Source: Pseudomonas sp. PDM16 (GTDB lineage Bacteria; Pseudomonadota; Gammaproteobacteria; Pseudomonadales; Pseudomonadaceae). Taken from it: 64,000 nucleotides of DNA. Shown here piece after piece: positions 8,012 through 17,133 of the stretch (its first letter is position 1; the number at the start of each line of letters is the position of its first letter). The stretch spans positions 558,001 through 622,000 of the forward strand of contig NZ_JACVAM010000002.1 in the NCBI RefSeq assembly GCF_014851865.1, given 5' to 3'. Made by a program: the position numbers and the translations under genes. The notes below the pieces were generated by a model. The model did no database searches and had not been told where the DNA came from. It was given only the letters and a program-made list of their open reading frames with translations.

Positions 8012-8820
8012 GCGAGCAGACTGACAGCCAGGCCGGTGCCCAGCAGGAACTGCCGTTCGCCCTGGTCTATGGCCAGGCGGTCACCGAGCTGCCGCTGGAC
8101 CTGTATATCCCGCCGGACGCCCTAGAAGTCTTTCTTGAAGCCTTCGAGGGCCCGCTCGATCTGCTGCTGTACCTGATCCGCAAGCAGAACATCGACATCC
8201 TCGATATCCCCGTGGCCGAGATCACCAAGCAGTACATGGGCTACGTCGAGCTGATGAAGTCGGTGCGCCTGGAACTGGCCGCCGAGTACCTGGTGATGGC
8301 CGCCATGCTGGCCGAGATCAAGTCGCGCATGCTGTTGCCGCGCTCGGCCGAGGCGGAGGAAGAGGAAGATGATCCGCGCGCCGAGCTGATCCGCCGTCTG
8401 CAGGAATACGAACGCTACAAGGCCGCTGCCGAAGGCCTGGACGAGATCCCCCGGCTCGGCCGCGATCTCAGCGTACCGCGCCTGGACGCCCCCGAGGCGC
8501 GGGCGCGCAAGCTGCTGCCGGACGTCAGCCTGGAGGAAGTGCTGCTGTCCATGGCCGAGGTACTGCGCCGCGCCGACATGTTCGAGAGCCACCAGGTGAC
8601 GCGCGAGGCGCTGTCCACCCGCGAGCGCATGAGCGAAGTGCTGGAGCGCCTCAAGGGCAATGGCTTCGTGGCCTTCGTCAGCCTGTTCACCGCGGAGGAG
8701 GGGCGCCTCGGCGTGGTCGTTACCTTTATGGCGGTGCTCGAACTGATCAAGGAACAACTGGTGGAACTGGTGCAGAATGAGCCCTTCGCGCCTATCCACG
8801 TCCGTGCCCGAGCCGAATAG
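8008..8820 (+). CDS. scpA: Segregation and condensation protein A
   Basis: This is the 270-residue ScpA kleisin. The N-terminal FLEAFEGPLDLLLYLIRKQNIDILDIPVAEITKQYMGY block is the classic ScpA signature that binds the SMC neck. A helical middle and a C-terminal winged helix (TFMAVLELIKEQLVELVQNEPFAPIHV) follow. ScpA bridges SMC heads with ScpB in chromosome compaction and segregation. The GTG start overlaps the yciO stop (GTGA) and the scpB ATG follows immediately, so translation is coupled. No smc gene is in the window. Confidence 0.95.
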   Translation: MSEQTDSQAGAQQELPFALVYGQAVTELPLDLYIPPDALEVFLEAFEGPLDLLLYLIRKQNIDILDIPVAEITKQYMGYVELMKSVRLELAAEYLVMAAMLAEIKSRMLLPRSAEAEEEEDDPRAELIRRLQEYERYKAAAEGLDEIPRLGRDLSVPRLDAPEARARKLLPDVSLEEVLLSMAEVLRRADMFESHQVTREALSTRERMSEVLERLKGNGFVAFVSLFTAEEGRLGVVVTFMAVLELIKEQLVELVQNEPFAPIHVRARAE

Positions 8821-9621
8821 ATGAACCTGTCCGACCCGCAAGAACTTGCCTCCCTGCTCGAAGCCTGGCTGCTGGCCCTGGGCCGGCCGTTGTCGCTGGA
8901 GCGCCTGGGCGAACTGTTCGAGGAAGGCGAGCGGCCAGAGCCGGCGCAGATTCGCGAGGCCCTGGAAGTGCTGCGCCTGTCCTGCGAGGGCCGCGCCTTC
9001 GAGCTGAAGGAAGTGGCCACCGGCTACCGCCTGCAGGTGCGCGAGAAGTTCGCTCCCTGGGTCGGCCGCCTATGGGAAGAACGCCCGCAGCGCTACTCGC
9101 GCGCCATGCTCGAGACCCTGGCGTTGATCGCCTACCGCCAGCCGATCACCCGCGGCGAGATCGAAGACATCCGCGGCGTGGCGGTCAACAGCCAGATCGT
9201 CAAGACCCTGCAGGAGCGTGACTGGATTCGTGTGGTCGGCTATCGCGATGTGCCCGGAAAGCCGGCCATGCTGGCCACCACCAAGGTCTTCCTCGACTAC
9301 TTCAACCTGAAGAGCCTGGAAGAGCTGCCTCCGCTGGCCGCCCTGCGCGAGCTGGAGCCCGAGCCGATGCTGGCGCTGGACGACGACATGCCGGTACCGG
9401 CCGGCCTGCAGGCGCGGGTCGACGCCGAGCTGGGTGAAGACGTGCCTGCCGAGCCGCGCGAAGAAACCAGCTTCCGCAGCCTGCTGGTCGAGCTGGATGA
9501 GATGGAACAGGGCCTGAAGATCGATTTCAGCGACCTGGCCCGAGCCGAGGACGAGCCCGAGGGCGAACTCGAAGTCGAGGAGCAGGACGAAACCCAGGGC
9601 GCCGGTGATTCCCTGCATTGA
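8821..9621 (+). CDS. scpB: Segregation and condensation protein B
   Basis: This 266-residue ScpB has two winged-helix domains: LASLLEAWLLALGRPLSLERLGELF at the N-terminus, and YSRAMLETLALIAYRQPITRGEIEDIRGVAVNS with IVKTLQERDWIRVVGYRDVPGKPAMLATT. The C-terminal 80 residues are strongly acidic and probably disordered, longer than in many ScpB proteins. It follows scpA with no gap and forms the SMC-ScpAB accessory dimer with it. Confidence 0.94.
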   Translation: MNLSDPQELASLLEAWLLALGRPLSLERLGELFEEGERPEPAQIREALEVLRLSCEGRAFELKEVATGYRLQVREKFAPWVGRLWEERPQRYSRAMLETLALIAYRQPITRGEIEDIRGVAVNSQIVKTLQERDWIRVVGYRDVPGKPAMLATTKVFLDYFNLKSLEELPPLAALRELEPEPMLALDDDMPVPAGLQARVDAELGEDVPAEPREETSFRSLLVELDEMEQGLKIDFSDLARAEDEPEGELEVEEQDETQGAGDSLH

Positions 9622-9697
9622 GGGGATTGAGACTTTCAATCCCGGCCTGAGCCTCTCCCGTCCTATGCTGGCGGCGCCTTCCCCGACAGGTGTCGTC

Positions 9698-9883
9698 ATG
9701 AGCAAGAATCCCTGCATCAAGGTTTATGAGTTCGACGCCGGTGTCTGCGTCGGCTGCGGCCGTAGCAAGCGCGAGATCAAGATTTGGAAGAAACTCGACA
9801 AGAGCGAGCGCTTTGCCCTGTTGGCCGAGGCCGATATGCGTCTGCTGGCCTTCCAGGCCACGGGGCGGCGCAAAAGCCGTTGA
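9698..9883 (+). CDS. DUF1289 family small cysteine protein
   Basis: This is a 61-residue protein. The DUF1289 pattern is visible as NPCIKVYEFDAGVCVGCGRSKREIKIWKKL, with three cysteines spaced for a metal site. The ATG at 9698 gives the usual family N-terminus (MSKNPCI); the open frame back to 9605 overlaps scpB and is not used. Function is unknown. It follows scpB by 76 bases and may share its transcript. Confidence 0.85.
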   Translation: MSKNPCIKVYEFDAGVCVGCGRSKREIKIWKKLDKSERFALLAEADMRLLAFQATGRRKSR

Positions 9884-9927
9884 GCGGGCTATAGTCAGTC
9901 AGCCGTGCGCATGGCTGGCGATCCGCG

Positions 9928-9933
9928 TATGAT
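9928..9933 (+). promoter_or_regulatory. -10 box of rluB promoter
   Basis: TATGAT in the context CGCGTATGATGCGCGAC lies 43 bases before the rluB ATG, in the 92-base gap after the DUF1289 gene. This suggests rluB has its own promoter. Confidence 0.45.
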
Positions 9934-9975
9934 GCGCGACCTTTTTCATCCTCAGTTACACCGGGAGGTGCCCAG

Positions 9976-11208
9976 ATGAGTGAATCCGAACTAGAACCCC
10001 GTCCCAGCGGCGAGAAGCTGCAGAAAGTCCTGGCCCGCGCCGGCCTCGGCTCGCGCCGTGACATCGAGCAGTGGATTACCGACGGCCGCGTCAAGGTCAA
10101 CGGCGCAGTCGCCACCCTCGGCGCTCGCGTCGAACTGCGCGACGCCATCAGCGTCGACGGCCAGTTGCTCAAGCGCGAAGACATCCAGCAGACCGTACGC
10201 CGCGTGCTGATCTACAACAAGCCGGAAGGCGAGATCTGCACCCGCGACGACCCGGAAGGCCGCCCAACCGTGTTCGACCGCCTGCCGCGGCCGAAAGAAG
10301 GTCGCTGGATCAACATCGGCCGCCTGGACATCAATACTACCGGCTTGTTGCTGTTCACCACCGACGGTGAGCTGGCCAACCGCCTGATGCACCCTTCCTA
10401 CGAAATGGACCGCGAGTACGCGGTGCGTGTACGTGGTGAGGTCACCGAGGAAATGATTGAGCAGCTGAAGGCCGGCGTGATGCTGGAAGACGGCCCTGCC
10501 AAGTTCACCGACATCAAGGAAGCGCCTGGCGGCGAAGGCTTCAACCACTGGTACCACTGCGTGGTGATGGAGGGCCGCAACCGCGAGGTGCGCCGTCTGT
10601 GGGAATCCCAAGGTGTGGTGGTCAGTCGCCTCAAGCGTGTGCGCTTCGGTCCGGTATTCATGACCTCCGATCTGCCGATGGGGCGCTGGCGTGAGATGGG
10701 CCAGCGCGAGCTGGACATCCTCAGCGAGGAGGTTGGCCTCAAGTCCATGGCCCTGCCGGCGATGAACGAAAAGATGCGCGACAAGCTCGACCGCCTGCAG
10801 CGCAAAGCCTCGCGCCCGATGAACCGCAACGAGCGCCCCAAGCGCGTGCTGCGTCCTGCTGGTGAGGCTGGGGAAGCTGCCCGCCCGGCGCGTGCCCCGC
10901 GTGGTGAAGGTACCGAACGAGCGCCACGTGCTCCGCGCGGCGACAATGCCGAACGCGCCCCGCGCGGTCCACGTAAGGACGGCGAGCAGCGTCCACCGCG
11001 TGCTCCGCGTCAGGAGTCCGGCGCTCGCCGTGAGGGTGGGCGTGGTACGCCGGTCTCCGAGCGCCCGGCCGAGGTGAACAAGAAGCGTGCGCCGCGCCCG
11101 GCGGTGGATCTGGCGGATCGTCCGGCCCGTAAGCCGCGCCCGGCTGCGCCAAGCAAGCGTCCCCCGAGTGGCGATGGCCAGCGTCCGGGCTTTGGTCGCA
11201 AGCGCTGA
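9976..11208 (+). CDS. rluB: 23S rRNA pseudouridine(2605) synthase RluB with long basic tail
   Basis: This is a 410-residue RsuA/RluB-type enzyme. An S4 domain comes first ([22 protein letters not shown]), then the catalytic domain with [26 protein letters not shown], which holds the catalytic Asp. [26 protein letters not shown] follows. The enzyme isomerises U2605 of 23S rRNA. Residues about 280-410 form a very basic, Pro/Arg/Ala-rich tail with repeated RAPRG-like units, well beyond the catalytic domain and likely to bind RNA nonspecifically. GGGAGG precedes the ATG. Confidence 0.93.
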   Translation: MSESELEPRPSGEKLQKVLARAGLGSRRDIEQWITDGRVKVNGAVATLGARVELRDAISVDGQLLKREDIQQTVRRVLIYNKPEGEICTRDDPEGRPTVFDRLPRPKEGRWINIGRLDINTTGLLLFTTDGELANRLMHPSYEMDREYAVRVRGEVTEEMIEQLKAGVMLEDGPAKFTDIKEAPGGEGFNHWYHCVVMEGRNREVRRLWESQGVVVSRLKRVRFGPVFMTSDLPMGRWREMGQRELDILSEEVGLKSMALPAMNEKMRDKLDRLQRKASRPMNRNERPKRVLRPAGEAGEAARPARAPRGEGTERAPRAPRGDNAERAPRGPRKDGEQRPPRAPRQESGARREGGRGTPVSERPAEVNKKRAPRPAVDLADRPARKPRPAAPSKRPPSGDGQRPGFGRKR

Positions 11209-11225
11209 TCATCGGCAATGAAGAA

Positions 11226-11248
11226 GGGGCTCCGCGGAGCCCCTTTTT
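11226..11248 (+). terminator. Intrinsic terminator after rluB
   Basis: A perfect self-complementary stem (GGGGCTCC / GGAGCCCC with a 2-base centre) is followed by five Ts. It lies between the convergent rluB and diguanylate cyclase genes; the T run favours termination of rluB. Confidence 0.85.
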
Positions 11249-11262
11249 GTTGTCCAGCGTTG

Positions 11263-12189
11263 CTAACCGGCCATGGACAGGCGATTGCGGCCTTCGCGCT
11301 TTGATACGTACAGCGCACTGTCGGCCCTGCGCTGCAGGCTGTCAGGGGACTCGCCCGGCAACATGGTGGCGCAACCAAGGCTGACGGACAGCTCCAGGGC
11401 GCGACCTTCCTCTAGGTACTGCAGCCCCATCACCGCCAGACGCAAGCGCTCGCCAACCATCTGTGCGGCCTCGCGACTGGTGTTGGCCAGCAGCACGAGG
11501 AATTCTTCGCCACCGTAGCGGAATACCATATCGATATTGCGCAGGCTGTTCTTCAGGGCCCCAGCCACGGCCTTCAGCACTTCATCGCCAGTGGCGTGGC
11601 CGAAGCGGTCGTTGATGTTCTTGAAGTGGTCGATGTCGACCATCAGAACGGACAGCGGCTGCATGTTGCGACGAGCCAGGTCGACTTCGCGCTGCATGGC
11701 CTGGTTCATGGCGATGCGGTTGCCGGTGTCGGTCAGCGGGTCGCGCAGTGCGCTTTGCAAGGCGGCGCGGTAGAGCAGGGCGTTGCGCAGCGGGAACAAC
11801 AGGCTGGCCAGGAGAGATTCAAGCTGGCCCAGTTCCTCGTCGCTGAAGCGCTGATTGCGGCGGAAGGTCAACTCGCCCAGGTATTCGCCCTGGTGGCTCA
11901 GGCGGTAGGCGGCCGAATGATTGGCGCGCTCACCCAACTCCAGGCGCAGGTCGCAGGCGCTCAGCTGGTAGCTCAGGGCATTCAGCGGCACCAGACGCTG
12001 TACTTCGCGGAAGAACAACTCAAGGATGCGGTCGACTTCCAGGGAGGTCTGCAGCTGTAAGCTCAGCTGTTGCCGCAACTGGGCCAGGCTGACTGGCTTG
12101 AGCAGGCGCTGGCCACGGCTCGCATAGCCCAGGCGCTGCAGTTTGGCGGCATCGAAATCGACGGTATTGGAAGGTGGGGTTGGATTCAT
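11263..12189 (-). CDS. GGDEF-domain diguanylate cyclase
   Basis: This is a 308-residue soluble protein. The N-terminal half (about 30-140) looks like a GAF-type sensory domain. The C-terminal GGDEF domain begins RDPLTDTGNRIAM and carries VDIDHFKNINDRFGHATGDEVL and an intact GGEEF active site at 226-230. An RxxD product-inhibition site (Arg217-Asp220) sits five residues before it. It should make cyclic di-GMP from GTP and be feedback-inhibited. There are no membrane segments. A sigma-54-type promoter lies upstream at 12234-12250. Confidence 0.92.
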   Translation of the reverse strand: MNPTPPSNTVDFDAAKLQRLGYASRGQRLLKPVSLAQLRQQLSLQLQTSLEVDRILELFFREVQRLVPLNALSYQLSACDLRLELGERANHSAAYRLSHQGEYLGELTFRRNQRFSDEELGQLESLLASLLFPLRNALLYRAALQSALRDPLTDTGNRIAMNQAMQREVDLARRNMQPLSVLMVDIDHFKNINDRFGHATGDEVLKAVAGALKNSLRNIDMVFRYGGEEFLVLLANTSREAAQMVGERLRLAVMGLQYLEEGRALELSVSLGCATMLPGESPDSLQRRADSALYVSKREGRNRLSMAG

Positions 12190-12233
12190 GCTGCTCGACC
12201 TCTGGCGCTTGAGCGCCTTGTTGATAGAGGTAG

Positions 12234-12250
12234 AGCGAATTCTGTGCCAA
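12234..12250 (-). promoter_or_regulatory. Sigma-54-type -24/-12 promoter of the diguanylate cyclase gene
   Basis: On the minus strand the sequence reads TTGGCACAGAATTCGCT. It matches TGGCAC-N5-TTGC(A/T) with the GG and GC dinucleotides at the required 12-base offset and one mismatch in the -12 element. Transcription would start about 34 bases before the ATG. The leader then contains the hairpin GGCGCT-CA-AGCGCC. Confidence 0.55.
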
Positions 12251-12397
12251 TTTATAAAAGTGCTTTTGTTTCAGTTGGTTAGGTGTTTTTTAAGGCGTTT
12301 CTCCGGCAATCCATTGCCGCTACGTTGACGCTGATGCTGGCAATCTGATGCCGCTGCGCTGGCTGCTGTCGGAAAACTGGCGGCTGCGCGAGAGGGC

Positions 12398-13138
12398 TTA
12401 TTGAGCGTCGAATGCCTTGCCATTGATGCCCTGACTGTCCGGGCCCATCAGGTACAGATAGACCGGCATGATGTCTTCCGGCAGCGGATTGTTCGCCGGG
12501 TTCTCGCCAGGGTAGGCCTGGGCACGCATGCCGGTGCGAGTGGCGCCGGGGTTGATGCTGTTGGAGCGTACCTTGGCCACGCCATCGACCTCGTCGGCCA
12601 GGGTCTGCATCAGGCCCTCGGTGGCGAACTTGGACACGCCATAGGCGCCCCAGTAGGCGCGACCTTTGCGGCCGACGCTGCTGGAGGTGAACACCACCGA
12701 AGCGTCATCCGACAGCTTGAGCAGCGGCAGCAGGGTGCTGGTCAGCATGAACATGGCGTTGACGTTGATCTGCATGACGCGCATGAAGTTGTCGCCGGAC
12801 AGCTGCTCCAGCGGCGTGCGCGGACCGACGATGGCGGCGTTGTGCAGCAGGCCGTCGAGGCGGCCGAACTCGGCTTCGATGGTGGCGGCCAGTTCGTCGT
12901 ACTGGTGCGGCAGGGCGGTTTCCAGGTTGAACGGAATCACCACCGGCTGCGGATGGCCGGCGGCCTCGATCTCGTCATACAGCTGGTTCAGGTTGCCTTC
13001 GGTCTTGCCCAGCAGCAGCACGGTGGCGCCATGGGCGGCGTAGGTCTTGGCGGCGGCGGCGCCGATGCCGCGGCCGGCACCGGTGATCAGGATCACGCGA
13101 CCCTTGAGCAGGTCGGGGCGGGCGCTGTAGTCGAACAT
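12398..13138 (-). CDS. YciK-type short-chain dehydrogenase
   Basis: This is a 246-residue classical SDR. The NAD(P)-binding TGAGRGIG motif is near the N-terminus, NAA (LLHNAAIVG) follows, the catalytic Ser is in VFTSSSVGRKG, and Tyr/Lys are in YWGAYGVSKFA. The substrate is unknown. The ATG at 13138 (MFDYSARPDLL) matches the family start. It is the last gene of the minus-strand operon with ubiG and mupP, 29 bases after mupP, and the same order is found in Pseudomonas aeruginosa. Confidence 0.87.
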   Translation of the reverse strand: MFDYSARPDLLKGRVILITGAGRGIGAAAAKTYAAHGATVLLLGKTEGNLNQLYDEIEAAGHPQPVVIPFNLETALPHQYDELAATIEAEFGRLDGLLHNAAIVGPRTPLEQLSGDNFMRVMQINVNAMFMLTSTLLPLLKLSDDASVVFTSSSVGRKGRAYWGAYGVSKFATEGLMQTLADEVDGVAKVRSNSINPGATRTGMRAQAYPGENPANNPLPEDIMPVYLYLMGPDSQGINGKAFDAQ

Positions 13139-13167
13139 GGGCAGAATCTCGTTGTCGCGTGAAAGGG

Positions 13168-13839
13168 TCAGCAGCTGCACAGGGCGCGGTCGAGCACGGC
13201 GCGCAGCTCCAGGGGATGGTCCACCACTACATCGGCGCCCCAGTGGCGCGGATTGTCGTCGGGGTGGATATAGCCGTAGGTGACGGCAGCGGTCTTGCAG
13301 CCGGCGGCGCGGCCGGCTTCGATGTCGCGAGCGTCGTCGCCGACGAACAAGACGTCGGCGGGATCGATGCCGATCTTCTCGCAGGCCAGCAGGAGCATGT
13401 CCGGCGCCGGTTTGCTGCGTTCGACATGGTCGGGGCAGACCAGCACGGCCGAACGTTCGGCCAGGGCCAGCTGCTGCATGATCGGCTCGGCGAAGATCAC
13501 CGGCTTGTTGGTGGCCACGCCCCAGATCAGGCGCGAGGCCTCGATGTCACCGAGCAGTTCGAGCATGCCGTCGAACGGCCTGCTGAGTACTGCGCAGTGT
13601 TGCTGGTAGCGTTCGAGGAACTCCAGGCGCAGGGCCTCGAAGCCCTCGGCGCCGACTTCCAGGTCGAAGGTGGCGGAGACCATGGCGCGGGCGCCGCCGG
13701 AGACCACGTCGCGGATCAGTTGGTCGTCCACCGGGGCCAGGTCGCGGGTGGCGCGCATGGCCTGGCACACGGCGACGAAGTCCGGCGCGGTATCCAGCAG
13801 GGTGCCGTCCATGTCGAAGAGAACCGCTCGCAGGGCCAT
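13168..13839 (-). CDS. mupP: N-acetylmuramic acid 6-phosphate phosphatase MupP (HAD family)
   Basis: This is a 223-residue HAD phosphatase. Motif I is [10 protein letters not shown], motif II ATNKP, motif III Lys in ERSKPAPD, motif [13 protein letters not shown]. It resembles phosphoglycolate phosphatase, but the position directly between ubiG and a YciK-type SDR is that of Pseudomonas MupP. MupP dephosphorylates MurNAc-6-phosphate in the cell-wall recycling route that bypasses de novo UDP-MurNAc synthesis, a route linked to fosfomycin tolerance and AmpC control. Five bases separate it from ubiG. Gph is the alternative assignment. Confidence 0.8.
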   Translation of the reverse strand: MALRAVLFDMDGTLLDTAPDFVAVCQAMRATRDLAPVDDQLIRDVVSGGARAMVSATFDLEVGAEGFEALRLEFLERYQQHCAVLSRPFDGMLELLGDIEASRLIWGVATNKPVIFAEPIMQQLALAERSAVLVCPDHVERSKPAPDMLLLACEKIGIDPADVLFVGDDARDIEAGRAAGCKTAAVTYGYIHPDDNPRHWGADVVVDHPLELRAVLDRALCSC

Positions 13840-13844
13840 GCGCC

Positions 13845-14543
13845 TTACTCCTCGCGCAGGGTCTGGATCATGTAGTTGACGTCCACATCCGCTTCCAGCT
13901 TGTAGTGCTTGGTCAGCGGGTTGTAGGTCAGGCCGATGATGTCCTTGACCTGCAGGCCGGCAGCGCGGCTCCAGGCGCCCAGCTCGGAGGGGCGGATGAA
14001 CTTCTTGAAGTCGTGGGTGCCACGCGGTAGCAGGCGCATCACGTACTCGGCGCCGACGATGGCGAACAGGTAAGCCTTGGGGTTGCGGTTGATGGTAGAG
14101 AAGAACACCTGGCCGCCGGGCTTGACCATCTTGTAGCAGGCGCGGATCACCGAGGACGGGTCGGGTACGTGCTCGAGCATCTCCAGGCAGGTGACCAGGT
14201 CGAACTGGCCGGGCATTTCCTCGGCCAGGGCTTCGGCGGTGATCTGCCGGTACTCGACGTTCACGCCGGACTCCAGCTGGTGCAGCTGGGCCACGGCCAG
14301 TGGCGCCTCACCCATGTCGATGCCGGTGACGTTGGCGCCACGCTGGGCCATGGACTCACTGAGGATGCCGCCGCCGCAGCCGACATCCAGCACCTTCTTG
14401 CCAGCCAGGCCGACGCGCTCGTCGATCCAGTTGACGCGTAGAGGGTTGATGTCATGCAGCGGCTTGAACTCGCTCTCACGGTCCCACCAGCGGTGGGCGA
14501 GGGCCTCGAATTTGGCGATTTCGGCGTGGTCGACGTTGCTCAT
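13845..14543 (-). CDS. ubiG: Ubiquinone biosynthesis O-methyltransferase UbiG
   Basis: This is a 232-residue class I SAM methyltransferase. [29 protein letters not shown] is the UbiG N-terminal signature. [28 protein letters not shown] is the SAM-binding loop and [17 protein letters not shown] a later conserved block. It carries out the two O-methylations in ubiquinone synthesis. It lies between the deaminase gene (31-base gap) and mupP (5-base gap). Confidence 0.95.
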   Translation of the reverse strand: MSNVDHAEIAKFEALAHRWWDRESEFKPLHDINPLRVNWIDERVGLAGKKVLDVGCGGGILSESMAQRGANVTGIDMGEAPLAVAQLHQLESGVNVEYRQITAEALAEEMPGQFDLVTCLEMLEHVPDPSSVIRACYKMVKPGGQVFFSTINRNPKAYLFAIVGAEYVMRLLPRGTHDFKKFIRPSELGAWSRAAGLQVKDIIGLTYNPLTKHYKLEADVDVNYMIQTLREE

Positions 14544-14574
14544 GGCGTGCTCTTAAAAAGTCTCGAAAACGAAT

Positions 14575-15903
14575 TCAGTGTTTGGCGGCGATGCGCTCGC
14601 CCCAGGCGCGCGCGTTGGCGACGATGCGCTGCTCGTCCAGGCGCGTCAGGCGGCCGTCGTCGAGCAGTTGTTTGCCGCCGACCCAGAGGTGCTTCACGCA
14701 GCTGCGGCCGCCGGCATAGATCAGTTGCGACACCGGGTCGTAGACCGGTTGCTGGGCCAGTCCGGAGAGGTCGAAGGCGGCCAGGTCGGCCAGCTTGCCC
14801 AGTTCCAGCGAGCCGATGCCGTCGTCCAATCCCAGGGCGCGAGCGCCGTTCAGGGTGGCCATGCGCAGCGCGGTGTGAGCATTCAGTGCGGTGGCGCTGC
14901 CGGCCACGGCCTTGGCCAGCAGGGCGGCGGTGCGGGTCTCGCTGAGCAGGTCCAGGTCGTTGTTGCTGGCGGCACCGTCGGTGCCGATGGCGACGTTGAC
15001 CCCGGCCTGCCAGAGCTTCTCTACCGGGCAGAAGCCGCTGGCCAGCTTGAGGTTGGACTCGGGGCAATGGATCACGCTGCTGTTACTTTCTACCAGTAGG
15101 GCGATGTCTTCGTCGCTGATCTGGGTCATGTGCACGGCCTGGAAGCGCGGGCCGAGCAGGCCCAGTTCGGCCAGGCGCTGCAGTGGGCGCATGCCATGCA
15201 GCTCCAGGCTCTGCTGCACTTCGAAGGCGGTCTCGTGGACGTGCATGTGGATGCCGGCGTCCAGCTCCTCGGCCAGCATCAGCACGTTCTTTAGCTTGTC
15301 GTCGCTGACCGAGTAAGGCGCATGGGGGCCGAAAGCCACCTTTATGCGTGGATGCTGCTTGAGGTCGTCGAACAGGCGCAGGCCCTTGCGCAGGGCTTCC
15401 TCGGCGTCGCGGGCGCCGGGAGTGGGGAAGTCCAGTACCGGGATGGTCACCTGGGCGCGTATGCCGCTCTTGTGAACCAGCTCGCAGGCCACTTCCGGGA
15501 AGAAATACATGTCGGAGAAGCAACTGATGCCGCCTTTGATTTGCTCGGCGATGGCCAGCTCGGTGCCGTCGCGGACGAATTCCTCGTCGACCCACTTGGC
15601 CTCTGCCGGCCAGATATGGTCCTGCAGCCAACTCATCAGCGGCAGATCGTCGGCCAGGCCGCGGAACAGGGTCATGGCCGCGTGGCCGTGAGCGTTGACC
15701 AGGCCGGGAGTAAGTACGCAGTCCGGCAGCTCGCGTACTTCCGTGGCCGGATGGCGCAGGGCCTCGGCACGCGGCGCGATCAGGGCAATGCGACCGTCGC
15801 GAATGCCCAGGCCGTGATCCCGGAGTACCACGCCAGCGGGTTCGACTGGCACCAGCCAAGTGGGCAGGAGCAGCAGATCGAGCGGCTGGCGCGGTTCGGG
15901 CAT
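14575..15903 (-). CDS. 5'-methylthioadenosine deaminase-like amidohydrolase (TRZ/ATZ family)
   Basis: This is a 442-residue amidohydrolase. [14 protein letters not shown] supplies the metal-binding HxH (His-Gly-His). Further metal/active-site segments are [23 protein letters not shown] and [19 protein letters not shown]. The P. aeruginosa protein at this position (beside ubiG, divergent from mtnA) is known to deaminate methylthioadenosine to methylthioinosine. The ATG at 15903 (MPEPRQPLD) is preferred because a -10 box lies just upstream at 15936-15941. It heads the operon with ubiG, mupP and the SDR. Activity on S-adenosylhomocysteine is possible. Confidence 0.85.
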   Translation of the reverse strand: MPEPRQPLDLLLLPTWLVPVEPAGVVLRDHGLGIRDGRIALIAPRAEALRHPATEVRELPDCVLTPGLVNAHGHAAMTLFRGLADDLPLMSWLQDHIWPAEAKWVDEEFVRDGTELAIAEQIKGGISCFSDMYFFPEVACELVHKSGIRAQVTIPVLDFPTPGARDAEEALRKGLRLFDDLKQHPRIKVAFGPHAPYSVSDDKLKNVLMLAEELDAGIHMHVHETAFEVQQSLELHGMRPLQRLAELGLLGPRFQAVHMTQISDEDIALLVESNSSVIHCPESNLKLASGFCPVEKLWQAGVNVAIGTDGAASNNDLDLLSETRTAALLAKAVAGSATALNAHTALRMATLNGARALGLDDGIGSLELGKLADLAAFDLSGLAQQPVYDPVSQLIYAGGRSCVKHLWVGGKQLLDDGRLTRLDEQRIVANARAWGERIAAKH

Positions 15904-15935
15904 GGCATTTATCCGGGCAATAAAAAGGTGGCGGC

Positions 15936-15941
15936 AGTATA
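15936..15941 (-). promoter_or_regulatory. -10 box of the deaminase-ubiG-mupP operon
   Basis: On the minus strand this reads TATACT in the context GTTATACTGCC, 32 bases before the deaminase ATG. It faces away from the mtnA promoter, whose -10 is 26 bases to the right. The two promoters must overlap. Confidence 0.5.
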
Positions 15942-15967
15942 ACTGAGCCATGTCTAGGGCGGCTCGC

Positions 15968-15973
15968 TATAAT
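15968..15973 (+). promoter_or_regulatory. -10 box of mtnA promoter
   Basis: A perfect TATAAT in CGCTATAATCCGC lies 33 bases before the mtnA ATG at 16007. No clear -35 is visible. Its position inside the open frame starting at 15950 rules out that longer start. Confidence 0.6.
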
Positions 15974-16006
15974 CCGCGGCTTTTCGTTTCACCTGGTGGG
16001 GATGTC

Positions 16007-17083
16007 ATGCGCGACAAACTGTTGGCGGCGGAGAAGGTAAAAGCCATCGAGTGGCGCGAAGGCACGTTGTATCTGCTGGACCAGCGCGTACTGCCGCGCG
16101 AGGAAACCTGGCTGGCCTACGAATCGGCTGCTGGGGTGGCTGGGGCCATTCGCAGCATGGTGGTGCGCGGCGCGCCGGCCATCGGCATTGCCGCGGCCTT
16201 CGGCGTGCTGCTGGGCGCGCGGGCGCGGCTGGCTGCTGGCGGCGACTGGCGGGCGGCGCTGGAGGAAGATTTCAAGGTGCTGGCCGAGTCGCGGCCGACC
16301 GCGGTCAACCTGTTCTGGGCGCTGGATCGCATGCGTGAGCGCCTGCAGCGCCTCAAGGATGGCGAAAATGCCCTGGCCCTGCTGGAGGCCGAGGCAATCG
16401 GCATCTTCGACAGCGACCGCGAGGCCAACCTGACCATGGCTCAACTGGGCATGGAGCTGATCCGCAAGCATCAGGACGGCCCGCAGAAGCTGCTCACCCA
16501 TTGCAATACCGGTGCCCTGGCCACCGGCGGCTTCGGTACCGCGCTGGGAGTGATCCGCGCCGCGCACCTGGCCGGGCTGGTCGAGCGGGTCTACGCCGAC
16601 GAGACGCGGCCCTGGCTACAGGGCTCGCGCCTGACTGCCTGGGAGCTGGCGGGCGAGGGCGTGCCGGTCAGTCTGAATGTCGATTCCGCCGCTGCTCACC
16701 TGATGAAGACCGAGGGCATCACCTGGGTCATCGTCGGCGCCGACCGCATTACCGCCAATGGCGATGTGGCCAACAAGATCGGCACCTACCAGCTGGCGGT
16801 CAACGCCATGCACCATGGCGTGCGCTTCATGGTAGTGGCGCCTAGCTCGACCATCGACATGAGCCTGGAGGAAGGCGAGGACATCCCGATCGAGGAGCGT
16901 GACGGTCGCGAGTTGCTGGATGTCGGCGGCCAGCGCATCGCCGCCGACGTGCATGCGATCAACCCGGTATTCGACGTGACGCCGGCCGACCTGATCGACG
17001 CGATCATCACCGAAAAGGGCATAGTCGAGCGGCCTGATGCGGCGAAAATGGCGCAACTCATGTGCCGCAAACGCCTGCACTGA
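16007..17083 (+). CDS. mtnA: Methylthioribose-1-phosphate isomerase MtnA
   Basis: This is a 358-residue protein of the MtnA/eIF2B-alpha family. Signature blocks are [38 protein letters not shown] (holding the catalytic Cys), [22 protein letters not shown] (catalytic Asp) and [12 protein letters not shown]. It converts methylthioribose-1-phosphate to methylthioribulose-1-phosphate in methionine salvage. The divergent gene encodes the MTA deaminase that feeds the same route. The phosphorylase that would link them is not in the window. GGTGGGGA precedes the ATG. Confidence 0.95.
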   Translation: MRDKLLAAEKVKAIEWREGTLYLLDQRVLPREETWLAYESAAGVAGAIRSMVVRGAPAIGIAAAFGVLLGARARLAAGGDWRAALEEDFKVLAESRPTAVNLFWALDRMRERLQRLKDGENALALLEAEAIGIFDSDREANLTMAQLGMELIRKHQDGPQKLLTHCNTGALATGGFGTALGVIRAAHLAGLVERVYADETRPWLQGSRLTAWELAGEGVPVSLNVDSAAAHLMKTEGITWVIVGADRITANGDVANKIGTYQLAVNAMHHGVRFMVVAPSSTIDMSLEEGEDIPIEERDGRELLDVGGQRIAADVHAINPVFDVTPADLIDAIITEKGIVERPDAAKMAQLMCRKRLH

Positions 17084-17133
17084 GGGCGGTGGTCGCGCTG
17101 CCTGGCGGGGTAGGTCTGTACGGGTGACTGTGG

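Noticed and set aside
10850..11100. Repetitive GC-rich stretch as a CRISPR or DNA repeat array
   Set aside because: The repetition is at codon level in the Arg/Pro/Ala tail of RluB, imperfect and without spacers.
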